From assembly GCA_902571095.1 (NCBI GenBank), contig CACGAV010000002.1, positions 22,271-86,270 on the forward strand: a stretch of DNA of 64,000 nucleotides. Reading direction: 5' to 3'. Under the pieces are notes generated by a model. It saw only the letters and a list, made by a program, of their open reading frames with translations. It had not been told where the DNA came from and made no database searches. The position numbers were made by a program, and so were the translations under genes. Shown piece by piece: positions 1 to 10,914 of the stretch. Origin of the DNA: an uncultured Pelagibacteraceae bacterium. GTDB taxonomy: Bacteria; Pseudomonadota; Alphaproteobacteria; Pelagibacterales; Pelagibacteraceae. Numbering within the stretch: the first letter of the stretch is position 1; each line of letters starts with the position of its first letter.

Positions 1-124
1 TAGAAAGGCTTTGTCAAAAAAGCTTGATACTAAATTTCTTCCCAAGTTACATTTTGTCGAAGACAAGTCTTTTGACTATGCTGAAAGAATAGAAAAACTG
101 ATAAAGAAAAATAAAAGTAAATGA
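1..124 (+). CDS. rbfA: Ribosome-binding factor A, C-terminal fragment (starts before window)
   Basis: Frame 2 reads [40 protein letters not shown], typical RbfA C-terminus; stop overlaps rpsO start (ATGA). Confidence 0.8.
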   Translation, partial: RKALSKKLDTKFLPKLHFVEDKSFDYAERIEKLIKKNKSK

Positions 125-378
125 AATTAAAAAAAGATATAATCAAATCTTTGGCAATACATAAAAAAGATGTTGGCTCTACTGCTGTACAGATTGGTAT
201 ATTAAGCGAGAAAATTGAAAAACTCTCAAATCATTTTAAAAAATTTAAAAAAGACAAGCATTCATCTAGAGGATTAACTAAGTCTGTTAATCAGAGAAAA
301 AGACTTTTACATTATCTTAATAAAAATGATCCAATAGCTTACAGTGAAGTTGTAAAAAAACTTAATTTAAGAAAATAA
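121..378 (+). CDS. rpsO: 30S ribosomal protein S15
   Basis: [23 protein letters not shown]...[19 protein letters not shown]15 signature; followed by pnp. Confidence 0.95.
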   Translation: MKLKKDIIKSLAIHKKDVGSTAVQIGILSEKIEKLSNHFKKFKKDKHSSRGLTKSVNQRKRLLHYLNKNDPIAYSEVVKKLNLRK

Positions 379-382
379 ATAT

Positions 383-2452
383 ATGTTTAAACAATTTAAA
401 GAAGAAATAAATTTTGGTGGAAAAAAATTAATATTAGAGACAGGAAAAGTAGCCCGACAAGCTGATGGAGCAATATTAGCGACTCTGGGAGAAACTGTTG
501 TTCTAGCAACAGTTGTTGGTGCAAAAAAAGTAAATCCCGAAACAGATTATTTTCCACTATCTGTAAACTATCAAGAGAAATATTATGCTGCAGGAAAAAT
601 TCCTGGAGGCTATTTTAAAAGAGAAGCCAGACCGACAGAGTCAGAGACATTAATTTCAAGATTAATTGATAGACCTATAAGACCACTGTTTCCTGATGAC
701 TTTAGAAATGAAGTACAAGTTTTACCTACAGTTATTTCTTATGATAATGAAAATGAGGCAGATATACTCTCAATAATAGCGTCCTCAGCTGCTTTATCGA
801 TTTCAGGATTACCATTTAAAGGACCGGTCGGCGCAAGCAGAGTTGGTTTTATAGATGGAAAATATATTTTAAATCCTACTAAAAAAGATTTAGAAAATTC
901 TAAGTTAGATCTCGTTGTAGCCGGAACCAAAGATGCAGTTTTAATGGTAGAGTCCGAAGCATCTGGTTTAACAGAAAAAGAAATGTTAGATGCAGTTAAA
1001 TTTGGTCATGAAAGTTTTGTATCAGTTATTAAAGGAATAGAAAAGCTAGCAAAAAGTTGTTCCAAAGAAAAATGGAAAATAGAAAAAAAGGATTATGGTA
1101 AAGTTTATAAAACTATACAAAAAGAATTAACTAAAGATTTAGAAAAAGCGTTTTCAGAAAAGGACAAAAAGAAAAGATCAGAATTAATAAGTTTGGCTGG
1201 AGAGAAATGTCTAAACTTATTTGAAGGTCAAGAAGATCTTTTAGAGCATGAAATTATGCTGCAACTCAAAAATTTAGAAAAAGATATTGTTAGAACTAGA
1301 ATTTTGAAAAGTAAAAAAAGAATAGATGGTAGAGGATTAGCAGATGTAAGGCCTATAAAATGTGAAGTTGGAATTTTACCCCGTGTTCATGGCTCAGCTT
1401 TATTTACAAGAGGTGAGACACAAGCTATCGTAACCACTACCCTTGGAACATCAGATGACGAACAAAGAATTGAAAGTCTTGAGGGTTTAAGAAGAGAAAG
1501 ATTTATGTTGCATTATAATTTTCCCCCATTTTCGGTTGGGGAGACTGGAAGAATTGGTACAGGAAGAAGAGAAGTTGGCCATGGTAAATTAGCATGGAGA
1601 GCACTGAATTCCTCCCTACCAAAAAAAGAAAATTTTCCTTACACACTAAGAATTGTTTCTGACATTACAGAGTCTAATGGGTCTTCATCAATGGCGACAG
1701 TTTGTGGATCATCTTTAGCATTAATGGATGCTGCAGTTCCTATTGCGGAACCTGTAGCAGGAATAGCCATGGGATTAATAAAAGAGAAAGATAAATTTTC
1801 CATACTTTCTGATATTCTTGGAGACGAGGATCATTTGGGAGATATGGACTTTAAGGTAGCAGGAACAAAAAGTGGTATAACATCCTTACAGATGGATATA
1901 AAAATAACCGGGATTACCTTTGAGATAATGGAAAAAGCCTTAGATCAAGCAAAAGAAGGAAGGATCCATATTCTGAATGAGATGAATAAAACTATTAAAT
2001 CATCAAGAAAAGAAGTTGGCAAACACACACCAAAAATGGAAACAATAAAAGTTGACAAAAAAGATATTGCGACTGTCATTGGTAAAGGTGGTGCCACTAT
2101 AAGAGAAATTGTTGAAAAATCAGGTGCAAAAGTAGATGTCAAAGATACTGGCGATGTTACAATCGCAGCAGCAAATGAGGAAACTAGAAAAATAGCTGCA
2201 CAAATGATTAACGATCTTGTTGCAAAACCTGAGATGGGGAAAACATACAAAGGAAAAGTGGTTAAAATTATGGAATTTGGAGCTTTTGTAAACTTTTTAG
2301 GAAAACAGGATGGACTTGTCCATATTTCACAATTAGCTGCTAAAAGAGTGCAAAAAGTTACAGATGTAGTTAAAGAAGGTGATGAAGTTTCAGTTAAAGT
2401 GATTGGTTTCGACAGAGGAAAAGTTAAACTTTCTATAAAAGAAGCAGTCTAA
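383..2452 (+). CDS. pnp: Polyribonucleotide nucleotidyltransferase
   Basis: Full-length PNPase with two RNase PH domains, KH and S1 domains. Confidence 0.98.
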   Translation: MFKQFKEEINFGGKKLILETGKVARQADGAILATLGETVVLATVVGAKKVNPETDYFPLSVNYQEKYYAAGKIPGGYFKREARPTESETLISRLIDRPIRPLFPDDFRNEVQVLPTVISYDNENEADILSIIASSAALSISGLPFKGPVGASRVGFIDGKYILNPTKKDLENSKLDLVVAGTKDAVLMVESEASGLTEKEMLDAVKFGHESFVSVIKGIEKLAKSCSKEKWKIEKKDYGKVYKTIQKELTKDLEKAFSEKDKKKRSELISLAGEKCLNLFEGQEDLLEHEIMLQLKNLEKDIVRTRILKSKKRIDGRGLADVRPIKCEVGILPRVHGSALFTRGETQAIVTTTLGTSDDEQRIESLEGLRRERFMLHYNFPPFSVGETGRIGTGRREVGHGKLAWRALNSSLPKKENFPYTLRIVSDITESNGSSSMATVCGSSLALMDAAVPIAEPVAGIAMGLIKEKDKFSILSDILGDEDHLGDMDFKVAGTKSGITSLQMDIKITGITFEIMEKALDQAKEGRIHILNEMNKTIKSSRKEVGKHTPKMETIKVDKKDIATVIGKGGATIREIVEKSGAKVDVKDTGDVTIAAANEETRKIAAQMINDLVAKPEMGKTYKGKVVKIMEFGAFVNFLGKQDGLVHISQLAAKRVQKVTDVVKEGDEVSVKVIGFDRGKVKLSIKEAV

Positions 2453-2458
2453 CTTTCA

Positions 2459-2977
2459 TTAAATTTTATATTCAAAATTTTGAGTTTTCTCATTAACTTG
2501 TAATTCTTTTGCTCCATTTCTTAAATGAAAATTCCTTGCCATTTCTGTTAATGGTGACAACGTTATTAATCTATTTAGATGATTTGATTTCTTTATTTTT
2601 TTAAAAACCTCTTTTACGATCAATTTTCCACCACCTTTCTTTTTTGACCAGACTGTATAAGCAATAGCTATCTTACCAATATTTTTACTCCTCCAAGATG
2701 CGCTTTGTAGGTGAGCATCTTTAGTCATTAAATCAAATTCATCGATTGTTTTTGGAATTTCATTTGTGAAACCAAAACACATTATTGCGCATATTTCTTT
2801 TTTATACCTCACGCCAAATATTTTTCTACCATAGCTTGTTCTAAATTTTACATCTAATTCAGGTCTGATTGGGTCCTCTTTGGTATTGCAAGTTTCAAGT
2901 TCAACAAGTTCGGCTCCTTTTATCCAATCAAAAAAATTTTCAAATTTTTCTTTAATTTTTTTATTAAATTTAGACAT
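2459..2977 (-). CDS. GNAT-like/uncharacterised protein
   Basis: 172 aa intact ORF; C-terminal LSPLTEMARNFHLRNGAKEL resembles acetyltransferase end motif. Confidence 0.5.
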   Translation of the reverse strand: MSKFNKKIKEKFENFFDWIKGAELVELETCNTKEDPIRPELDVKFRTSYGRKIFGVRYKKEICAIMCFGFTNEIPKTIDEFDLMTKDAHLQSASWRSKNIGKIAIAYTVWSKKKGGGKLIVKEVFKKIKKSNHLNRLITLSPLTEMARNFHLRNGAKELQVNEKTQNFEYKI

Positions 2978-2995
2978 TTTATATGATTAATTTTA

Positions 2996-3781
2996 TTAAG
3001 TAATATTTTTAGGATCTGGCATTCCTGCTTTATTATAACCAGCATCAACATAATGTATTTCGCCTGTTACACCAGCCGCAAGATCACTTAATAAATAAAG
3101 CGCAGATTTTCCAACATCATTGATATCAACGTTTCTTTTTAAAAAAGAATGATCAGAACTCCATTTGTATAAAAACTTTGCATCACCAATTGCCGATGCA
3201 GCTAAAGTTTTAATTGGCCCAGCACTAATGGCATTTACTCTAATTCCTTTTGCTCCTAAATCTCTAGAAATATACTTTACGCTTGATTCCAAGGCAGCTT
3301 TGCAAACCCCCATTACGTTATAGTTAGGTATTACTTTCGTAGACTCGTAAGTTAAAGTTAACATGCTCGATCCACTTTTCATTATTTTTGATGCCTCTTT
3401 TGCTATTTCAGTAAACGAAAAGCACGATACAAGCATACTTTTTGTAAAGTTTTCTCTTGAGGTGTCAATATACTGACCTGATAGTTCTGTTCTATCTGAA
3501 AATGCAATTGCATGAACTACGAAATCGATTTGTCCCCACTTTTTTTTTATTTCCTCAAATGTTTTTTTAATATCATCTTTGTTTTCTACATTGCAATCTA
3601 AAAGAAATTTTGAGTTAACGGTCTCAGCTAGAGGCGTAACTCTTTTTTTAAGTGCATCTCCAAGATATGTAAAAGCAAGCTCAGCTCCATTTTCTGAAAG
3701 TTTTTTTGCTATACCCCAAGCTATGGATCGTTCATTAGCAACACCCATTATTAAACCTTTTTTGCCTTTAACTAGATCCAT
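2996..3781 (-). CDS. fabI: Enoyl-ACP reductase (NADH)
   Basis: GLIMGVANERSIAWGIA, YNVMGVCKAALE, adjacent to fabB/fabA. Confidence 0.95.
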   Translation of the reverse strand: MDLVKGKKGLIMGVANERSIAWGIAKKLSENGAELAFTYLGDALKKRVTPLAETVNSKFLLDCNVENKDDIKKTFEEIKKKWGQIDFVVHAIAFSDRTELSGQYIDTSRENFTKSMLVSCFSFTEIAKEASKIMKSGSSMLTLTYESTKVIPNYNVMGVCKAALESSVKYISRDLGAKGIRVNAISAGPIKTLAASAIGDAKFLYKWSSDHSFLKRNVDINDVGKSALYLLSDLAAGVTGEIHYVDAGYNKAGMPDPKNIT

Positions 3782-3783
3782 AC

Positions 3784-4995
3784 TTAAACCTTTTCAAAAA
3801 TTAAAGTTGCGTTTGTTCCACCAAAACCAAAGCTATTTGACATCACAGAGTTCAAATTTACATCTTTCTCAACCTTTGTAATAATTGGAAAGTTTTTAGC
3901 TTCATCATCCATTTCATTAACATTTGCTGAAGCAGCAATAAAATTATTTTTCATCATTATTAACGAGTAAATTGCTTCATGAACAGAAGCTGCACCCAGC
4001 GGGTGTCCAGAAAGAGATTTGGTCGAACTTATTTTTGGAACGTTATCTTTGAAAGCACCTTTTATCGCTTTTAACTCAGTTATATCTCCCACAGGCGTTG
4101 AGGTCCCATGAGCATTTATATAATCAACTTTATTACGAGTTGTCTTTAGTGCTAAATTCATACACCTAGTTGCTCCCTCACCTGATGGCGCAACCATATC
4201 ATAACCATCAGAAGTAGCTCCATAACCAGTGAGTTCTGCATAAATTTTTGCTCCTCTTGCTTTTGCATGTTCTAATTCTTCTAAAACCAAAACTCCTGCT
4301 CCTCCAGCTATTACAAAACCGTCTCTAGTTTTGTCATAAGGTCTAGATGCTTTTTGCGGAGAGTCATTATATTTAGATGATAATGCAGTCATCGCATCGA
4401 ACATTGCTGTCATCGCAAAATGTATTTCATCACTACCACCAGCAAATATAACTTTTTGTTTTCCAAACTGAATAAGTTCCATTGCATTTCCGATACAATG
4501 CCCACTAGTCGCACAAGCAGAGCTAATTGTATAGTTAACGCCTTTTATTTTAAAAGGAACAGCTAATGTTGCAGACGCAGTACTCGCCATTGTTCTGGGT
4601 ACAATAAATGGCCCCATTTTTTTTGGATTTTTTTCTCTTGTTTTGTCCGCAGCTAAAATTACATTTTCTATAGAGGGACCCCCTGATCCCATGACCATAC
4701 CAGAATCAACATTACTTACATCTTTATCCTCCAAGCCTGAGTCACTAATAGCCTCTTTCATCGCCACATAGTTATATGCTGACCCATTTCCCATAAACCT
4801 TAAAGCTTTTCTATCAACATAATCTGCAAGTTTAATATTTGGTTTTCCATGGACGTGGCTTTTTAAATTATGTTCTTTGTATTCTTCTGCAAAAGAAATT
4901 CCTGATTTATTATTTATAAGAGAATCGTAAACCTCTTTTTGATTATTACCAAGACAAGAAACAATCCCAATGCCTGTTACAACAACTCTCTTCAT
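3784..4995 (-). CDS. fabB: Beta-ketoacyl-ACP synthase I
   Basis: SSACATSGHCIG active-site Cys, NAHGTSTPVGD, SGHPLGAAS His motifs. Confidence 0.96.
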   Translation of the reverse strand: MKRVVVTGIGIVSCLGNNQKEVYDSLINNKSGISFAEEYKEHNLKSHVHGKPNIKLADYVDRKALRFMGNGSAYNYVAMKEAISDSGLEDKDVSNVDSGMVMGSGGPSIENVILAADKTREKNPKKMGPFIVPRTMASTASATLAVPFKIKGVNYTISSACATSGHCIGNAMELIQFGKQKVIFAGGSDEIHFAMTAMFDAMTALSSKYNDSPQKASRPYDKTRDGFVIAGGAGVLVLEELEHAKARGAKIYAELTGYGATSDGYDMVAPSGEGATRCMNLALKTTRNKVDYINAHGTSTPVGDITELKAIKGAFKDNVPKISSTKSLSGHPLGAASVHEAIYSLIMMKNNFIAASANVNEMDDEAKNFPIITKVEKDVNLNSVMSNSFGFGGTNATLIFEKV

Positions 4996-5498
4996 TGCTT
5001 ATAAACTCCAACTTTTAAATTTTCTGCAGTATATATTTGTTTATCATCAGCTTTTAAAATGCCGTCAGCAAATCCAACAGTTCCACCTTCTGTTTTTAAA
5101 ACTTTTTTCATGTTAACTTCGTAAGTTGCCATTTTAACTTTTTTTATAACTTCTCCTGTAAATCTAACAGAATTTACACCTAAAGCACGTCCTTTACCTG
5201 GTTCACCTATCCATCCTAAGTAAAATCCAACTAATTGCCACATTGCGTCTAATCCAAGACATCCAGGCATCACAGGATCACTCTTAAAATGACAATCAAA
5301 GAACCACATATTATCTTTAATATCTAACTCAGCTTTTATTATACCTTTTTTAAATTTTCCTTCACCAGATTGAATTTGTGTAATTCTGTCAAACATCAAC
5401 ATTGGTGGTGATGGCAAACGCGCATTCCCTTCACCAAAAAGCGCGCCATTTGCACAGTCAATTAATTCGTTATAGTTGTAATTGTTTTTTTGTTTCAT
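4992..5498 (-). CDS. fabA: 3-hydroxydecanoyl-ACP dehydratase
   Basis: FDCHFKSDPVMPGCLGLDAMWQLVGFYLGW; likely ATG start at 5498 rather than the upstream TTG of the ORF track. Confidence 0.95.
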   Translation of the reverse strand: MKQKNNYNYNELIDCANGALFGEGNARLPSPPMLMFDRITQIQSGEGKFKKGIIKAELDIKDNMWFFDCHFKSDPVMPGCLGLDAMWQLVGFYLGWIGEPGKGRALGVNSVRFTGEVIKKVKMATYEVNMKKVLKTEGGTVGFADGILKADDKQIYTAENLKVGVYKQ

Positions 5499-5541
5499 TT
5501 TGAAAGCTAACAATTGCTTGAGTTTTTGGCAATATCATATA

Positions 5542-5564
5542 TAAAATTGAAAAATTATAAAGTA
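5542..5564 (+). promoter_or_regulatory. Candidate Irr/Fur-family autoregulatory half-site in the irr/fabA divergent region
   Basis: TAAAATTGAAAAATTATAAAGTA; 18/23 match to the katG dyad, with a perfect 12-mer AATTATAAAGTA. Confidence 0.4.
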
Positions 5565-5569
5565 AGTTA

Positions 5570-5992
5570 ATGCATAAAATGATTAAAAAAAACAAGACTT
5601 TTATAGATAAACTTAGATCCTCAGGTCTCAGACCTACAAATCAAAGAGTAGAAATATGCAAATTTCTCTTCGGTAGAAAAAAAACATTTCATTTTACAGT
5701 TGAAGAATTAAAAAATTCCATGAATTTAAAAAGGCTGAAAAAAATTTCTACAGCTACTTTTTATAACACTGTGCATGCACTTAAAAGCGCAGGTCATTTG
5801 AAAGAATTCTCTTTGGACAATAACACTTCGTATTATGATACTAATATTGCATCTCATCATCACTTTTTCGATAATGGGAAAGTAATTGATATTAAGAGCG
5901 ACAAAATTACCTTTCAAAAACTTCCAGAGGCTCCAAAAGGCAAGAAAATCAAAAACGTTGAAGTTGTAATAAGATTAGAAAATAATAATTAA
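5570..5992 (+). CDS. irr: Fur-family transcriptional regulator, Irr-like
   Basis: LRPTNQRVEICKFLF, SYYDTNIASHHHFFDNGKVIDI (Irr HHH motif); divergent from fabA-fabB-fabI as in other alphaproteobacteria; alternative start 5579. Confidence 0.8.
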   Translation: MHKMIKKNKTFIDKLRSSGLRPTNQRVEICKFLFGRKKTFHFTVEELKNSMNLKRLKKISTATFYNTVHALKSAGHLKEFSLDNNTSYYDTNIASHHHFFDNGKVIDIKSDKITFQKLPEAPKGKKIKNVEVVIRLENNN

Positions 5993-6015
5993 TCCAAAAA
6001 AAATATCTTGTTGTA

Positions 6016-6043
6016 TTGACACATACTTTAGAATAATTATAAA
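6016..6043 (+). promoter_or_regulatory. katG promoter, TTGACA-N16-TATAAA
   Basis: -35 at 6016-6021, -10 at 6038-6043, ATG at 6071. Confidence 0.55.
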
Positions 6044-6046
6044 GTA
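6024..6046. promoter_or_regulatory. 23-bp dyad, candidate Irr (ICE)/PerR-like operator
   Basis: TACTTTAGAATAATTATAAAGTA; imperfect palindrome occupying the katG promoter spacer and -10. Confidence 0.55.
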
Positions 6047-6064
6047 GTTATAATTAGAAATTAA

Positions 6065-8248
<2,184 letters not shown>

Positions 8249-8249
8249 A

Positions 8250-8504
8250 ATGACCGAGTTTACATCAGGTATTTTTAATGCTTCAAAAAAAATCTACGAC
8301 ACAAATAAAGGGTCGATATTAAGAACAATTGTTTACACAATTGGCCACTTTGTAATTGCAATTACAGTATTAATGCTGGTTGCCGATGTATCTTTTTATA
8401 TAGCATTAACAGACGCAATTGTTGAGCCGTTAGCAAATTCTGTATGGTATTTTGTTTTAGATAAGTTTTGGGCTTCAAAATTAATGAAAAAATCTAAAAA
8501 TTAA
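8250..8504 (+). CDS. DUF2061-like small membrane protein
   Basis: 84 aa, two hydrophobic segments, TIVYTIGHFVIAI...SVWYFVLDKFW; 1 nt after katG. Confidence 0.6.
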   Translation: MTEFTSGIFNASKKIYDTNKGSILRTIVYTIGHFVIAITVLMLVADVSFYIALTDAIVEPLANSVWYFVLDKFWASKLMKKSKN

Positions 8505-8947
8505 AGTCTTCCTTTTAAGTTTTGTTTTTTTATCCAACCCGAATAATCCCCAGTTTTAATTTTACACCAGCTATTTTTACATTTTTTTACCAAACAGAGT
8601 CTACCTTTTTCAAGTTTAGCTAATGGTTTTGAAAATTCCGAAGGTCTTTTAAAAACTATACTATTATTAAACTGGTTTATTGCAGCCTTTTTTTTTGAAA
8701 GCTGAGAGACGTGTATCCAGCCAGAATTATTTTCATGATCAATAATTTTTCTGAAATTATAAGACCTGTCGATTATTTTTACTGGAAGAAATTTTTTTTT
8801 ATAAACTAATTTTACTGGATGATCCAATGAAGGCCCTTGTCTAAGGTTAACCGTATCACTTCTTAATGTGAGATAATATTTAGTGTCTGAAAAAGCGAGA
8901 TTAGTAACGAAGCTAAAGATTGATAAAATTATAAATATTTTAACCAT
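8501..8947 (-). CDS. SH3-like domain secreted protein
   Basis: Signal peptide; VNLRQGPSLDHPVKLVYKKKFLPVKIID and GWIKKQNLKG SH3 repeats. Confidence 0.75.
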   Translation of the reverse strand: MVKIFIILSIFSFVTNLAFSDTKYYLTLRSDTVNLRQGPSLDHPVKLVYKKKFLPVKIIDRSYNFRKIIDHENNSGWIHVSQLSKKKAAINQFNNSIVFKRPSEFSKPLAKLEKGRLCLVKKCKNSWCKIKTGDYSGWIKKQNLKGRL

Positions 8948-9701
8948 GCAGGTAACGATTCTTACATTTAGGGTCTTTTAATAACTTAATTTTCCTAAAA
9001 TTTGAATCAAGCGCATTAAAAACGATTATATTTTCTTTTTTACCATTTTTAAAATCTAAAATTGATTTTATTACCTCATTCGCTTGTAAGGATCCTGCGA
9101 TGCCTGCCAATGTAGTTATAATACCATCAGTTTCGCAATTAGTTTCATCATTTGGACTATTTGGCATGAAGCATCTAAAACAAGGAGTTTTTTTTCTAAA
9201 ATCGAATGTAAATAGTTGCCCATCAAATTTATTTATTGCTGATGATATAAGTACTTTCTTATTTTTAAGACAATAGTCATTTATTACAAACCTTGATTTA
9301 AAATTATCGGTTCCATCGCAGATAATTTCATAATCTCTAGCAATTCTGGTAATATTTTTGCTGTCAATTCTTTCTTTGTAAATTTTTATATTTATCCTCT
9401 TATTTATATTTTTAACTATTTTTCTAGAAACAGTAACTTTATTTTTTCCTACATCATTTTTCGTGTAAAGTATTTGTCTACTTAAGTTTGAAAGTTCAAT
9501 TTTATCGTGATCAGCAATACCCAAATTTCCTACCCCCGAATATGCTAAGTATAAAATTAAAGGGCAACCAAGGCCTCCTGCCCCAATAACTAAAACTTTT
9601 GACTTAAAAATTTTTTTTTGACCGTTCAAACCAATTTTTTTAAGAATTAGTTGTTTATAGTATTTTTCGTATTCTTCACTCTTAATTGAGACTTTTTTCA
9701 T
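8940..9701 (-). CDS. moeB: ThiF/MoeB-family E1-like adenylyltransferase
   Basis: VLVIGAGGLGCPLILYLAYSGVGNLGIADHDKIELSNLSRQ; CDGTDNFKSRFVINDYC. Confidence 0.85.
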   Translation of the reverse strand: MKKVSIKSEEYEKYYKQLILKKIGLNGQKKIFKSKVLVIGAGGLGCPLILYLAYSGVGNLGIADHDKIELSNLSRQILYTKNDVGKNKVTVSRKIVKNINKRINIKIYKERIDSKNITRIARDYEIICDGTDNFKSRFVINDYCLKNKKVLISSAINKFDGQLFTFDFRKKTPCFRCFMPNSPNDETNCETDGIITTLAGIAGSLQANEVIKSILDFKNGKKENIIVFNALDSNFRKIKLLKDPKCKNRYLHG

Positions 9702-10908
9702 TTAGTAAAAATTTGTCCACAATTTTTTTGACAATTAGAAAAGCGACAAACCTTTTGGAGTTTTTTTTAATTTTCTGTATTTTTTTATTTTTATCAATTA
9801 TGGTTACCTCATTATTATCCCCATTAAATCCAATATTTTTTTTTGAAACATCATTTGCAATTATTAAATCGCAATGTTTCTCCTCTAATTTTTTAAGGGA
9901 ATTTTCAAACAAATTCTCTGTTTCTGCTGAAAAACCAACTAATAATTTAGGTTTATATCTATTATTTTTGCCTAGAAAGCTTAGGACATCAACATTTCCT
10001 TTAATTTTTATTTCTTTTAGGTTTTTATACTTTTTAATTTTATTTTCATTTTTTGATAATGGCTTAAAATCTGATACAGCCGCAGCACATACTGCGATAT
10101 GAGTTGGCAACTTTTTTTTAACTGCCTCAAGCATTTCGTCCCCTGTCACCACCTCTTGTACTTTTATATCATTACTATAATTAATATTTGTTGGGCCAGA
10201 TATTAAAGTGGTTTTTATACCTAACCTTGATAATTCCATTGCGATTTCGTAGCCTTGTTTTCCGCTAGATTCATTTGAAATATATCTTACCGGGTCAATA
10301 TACTCTCTAGTAGGCCCTGTTGTAACAATCGCTTTGATTTTCTTCTTTAGTAACAAATTTTTTCTTAAAAAAAATTTTTCTAAAAATGATAAAATTTTTC
10401 TTGGACTAGACATTTTGCCTTTACCAAATTCACCACATGCCATTTCGCCATCCTCAGGACCTATAAATTTATATCCGTATTCAATAAGGCAATTTAAATT
10501 TTTTTGTGTTGCCTTATGAAGCCACATTCTAACATTCATGGCTGGCACTAAAAAAATATCCTTGTTTGAAGCTAAAATTATAGTAGAAGCCAAATCATCA
10601 GCTGAACCTTTGCTTAACTTCGATATGAAATTCGCTGTAGTAGGTAATACTAAAATTAAATCAGCCCATCGTGATAGTGCAATATGATCAATTTTACCAA
10701 TGTTTTTTTGATCAAAAATTTCTTCATAAACTTTGTTCTTTGATAACGATGAAAGAGATAAAGATGTAACAAATTTTTTCCCACTTTTGGTAAGAACTAC
10801 TTTAACAGATGCCTTTTTTCTTTGTAATAATCTAATTAAATCAAGAGATTTATATGCAGATATTCCACCGCCGATTATAAGTAAAATTTTTTTATTTTCC
10901 AAAGTCAT
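9682..10908 (-). CDS. coaBC: Phosphopantothenoylcysteine decarboxylase/synthetase
   Basis: PAMNVRMWLHKATQKNL; TTGPTREYIDPVRYISNESSGKQG; AAAVSDFKP. Confidence 0.95.
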   Translation of the reverse strand: MTLENKKILLIIGGGISAYKSLDLIRLLQRKKASVKVVLTKSGKKFVTSLSLSSLSKNKVYEEIFDQKNIGKIDHIALSRWADLILVLPTTANFISKLSKGSADDLASTIILASNKDIFLVPAMNVRMWLHKATQKNLNCLIEYGYKFIGPEDGEMACGEFGKGKMSSPRKILSFLEKFFLRKNLLLKKKIKAIVTTGPTREYIDPVRYISNESSGKQGYEIAMELSRLGIKTTLISGPTNINYSNDIKVQEVVTGDEMLEAVKKKLPTHIAVCAAAVSDFKPLSKNENKIKKYKNLKEIKIKGNVDVLSFLGKNNRYKPKLLVGFSAETENLFENSLKKLEEKHCDLIIANDVSKKNIGFNGDNNEVTIIDKNKKIQKIKKNSKRFVAFLIVKKIVDKFLLNEKSLN

Positions 10909-10914
10909 TTTGTA

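Noticed and set aside
739-2250. Antisense ORFs 739-930 and 1945-2250 inside pnp
   Set aside because: Fully antisense to a confidently coding PNPase; no recognisable domain.
3579-3881. Plus-strand ORF across the fabB/fabI junction
   Set aside because: Antisense to two conserved genes; composition typical of spurious frame.
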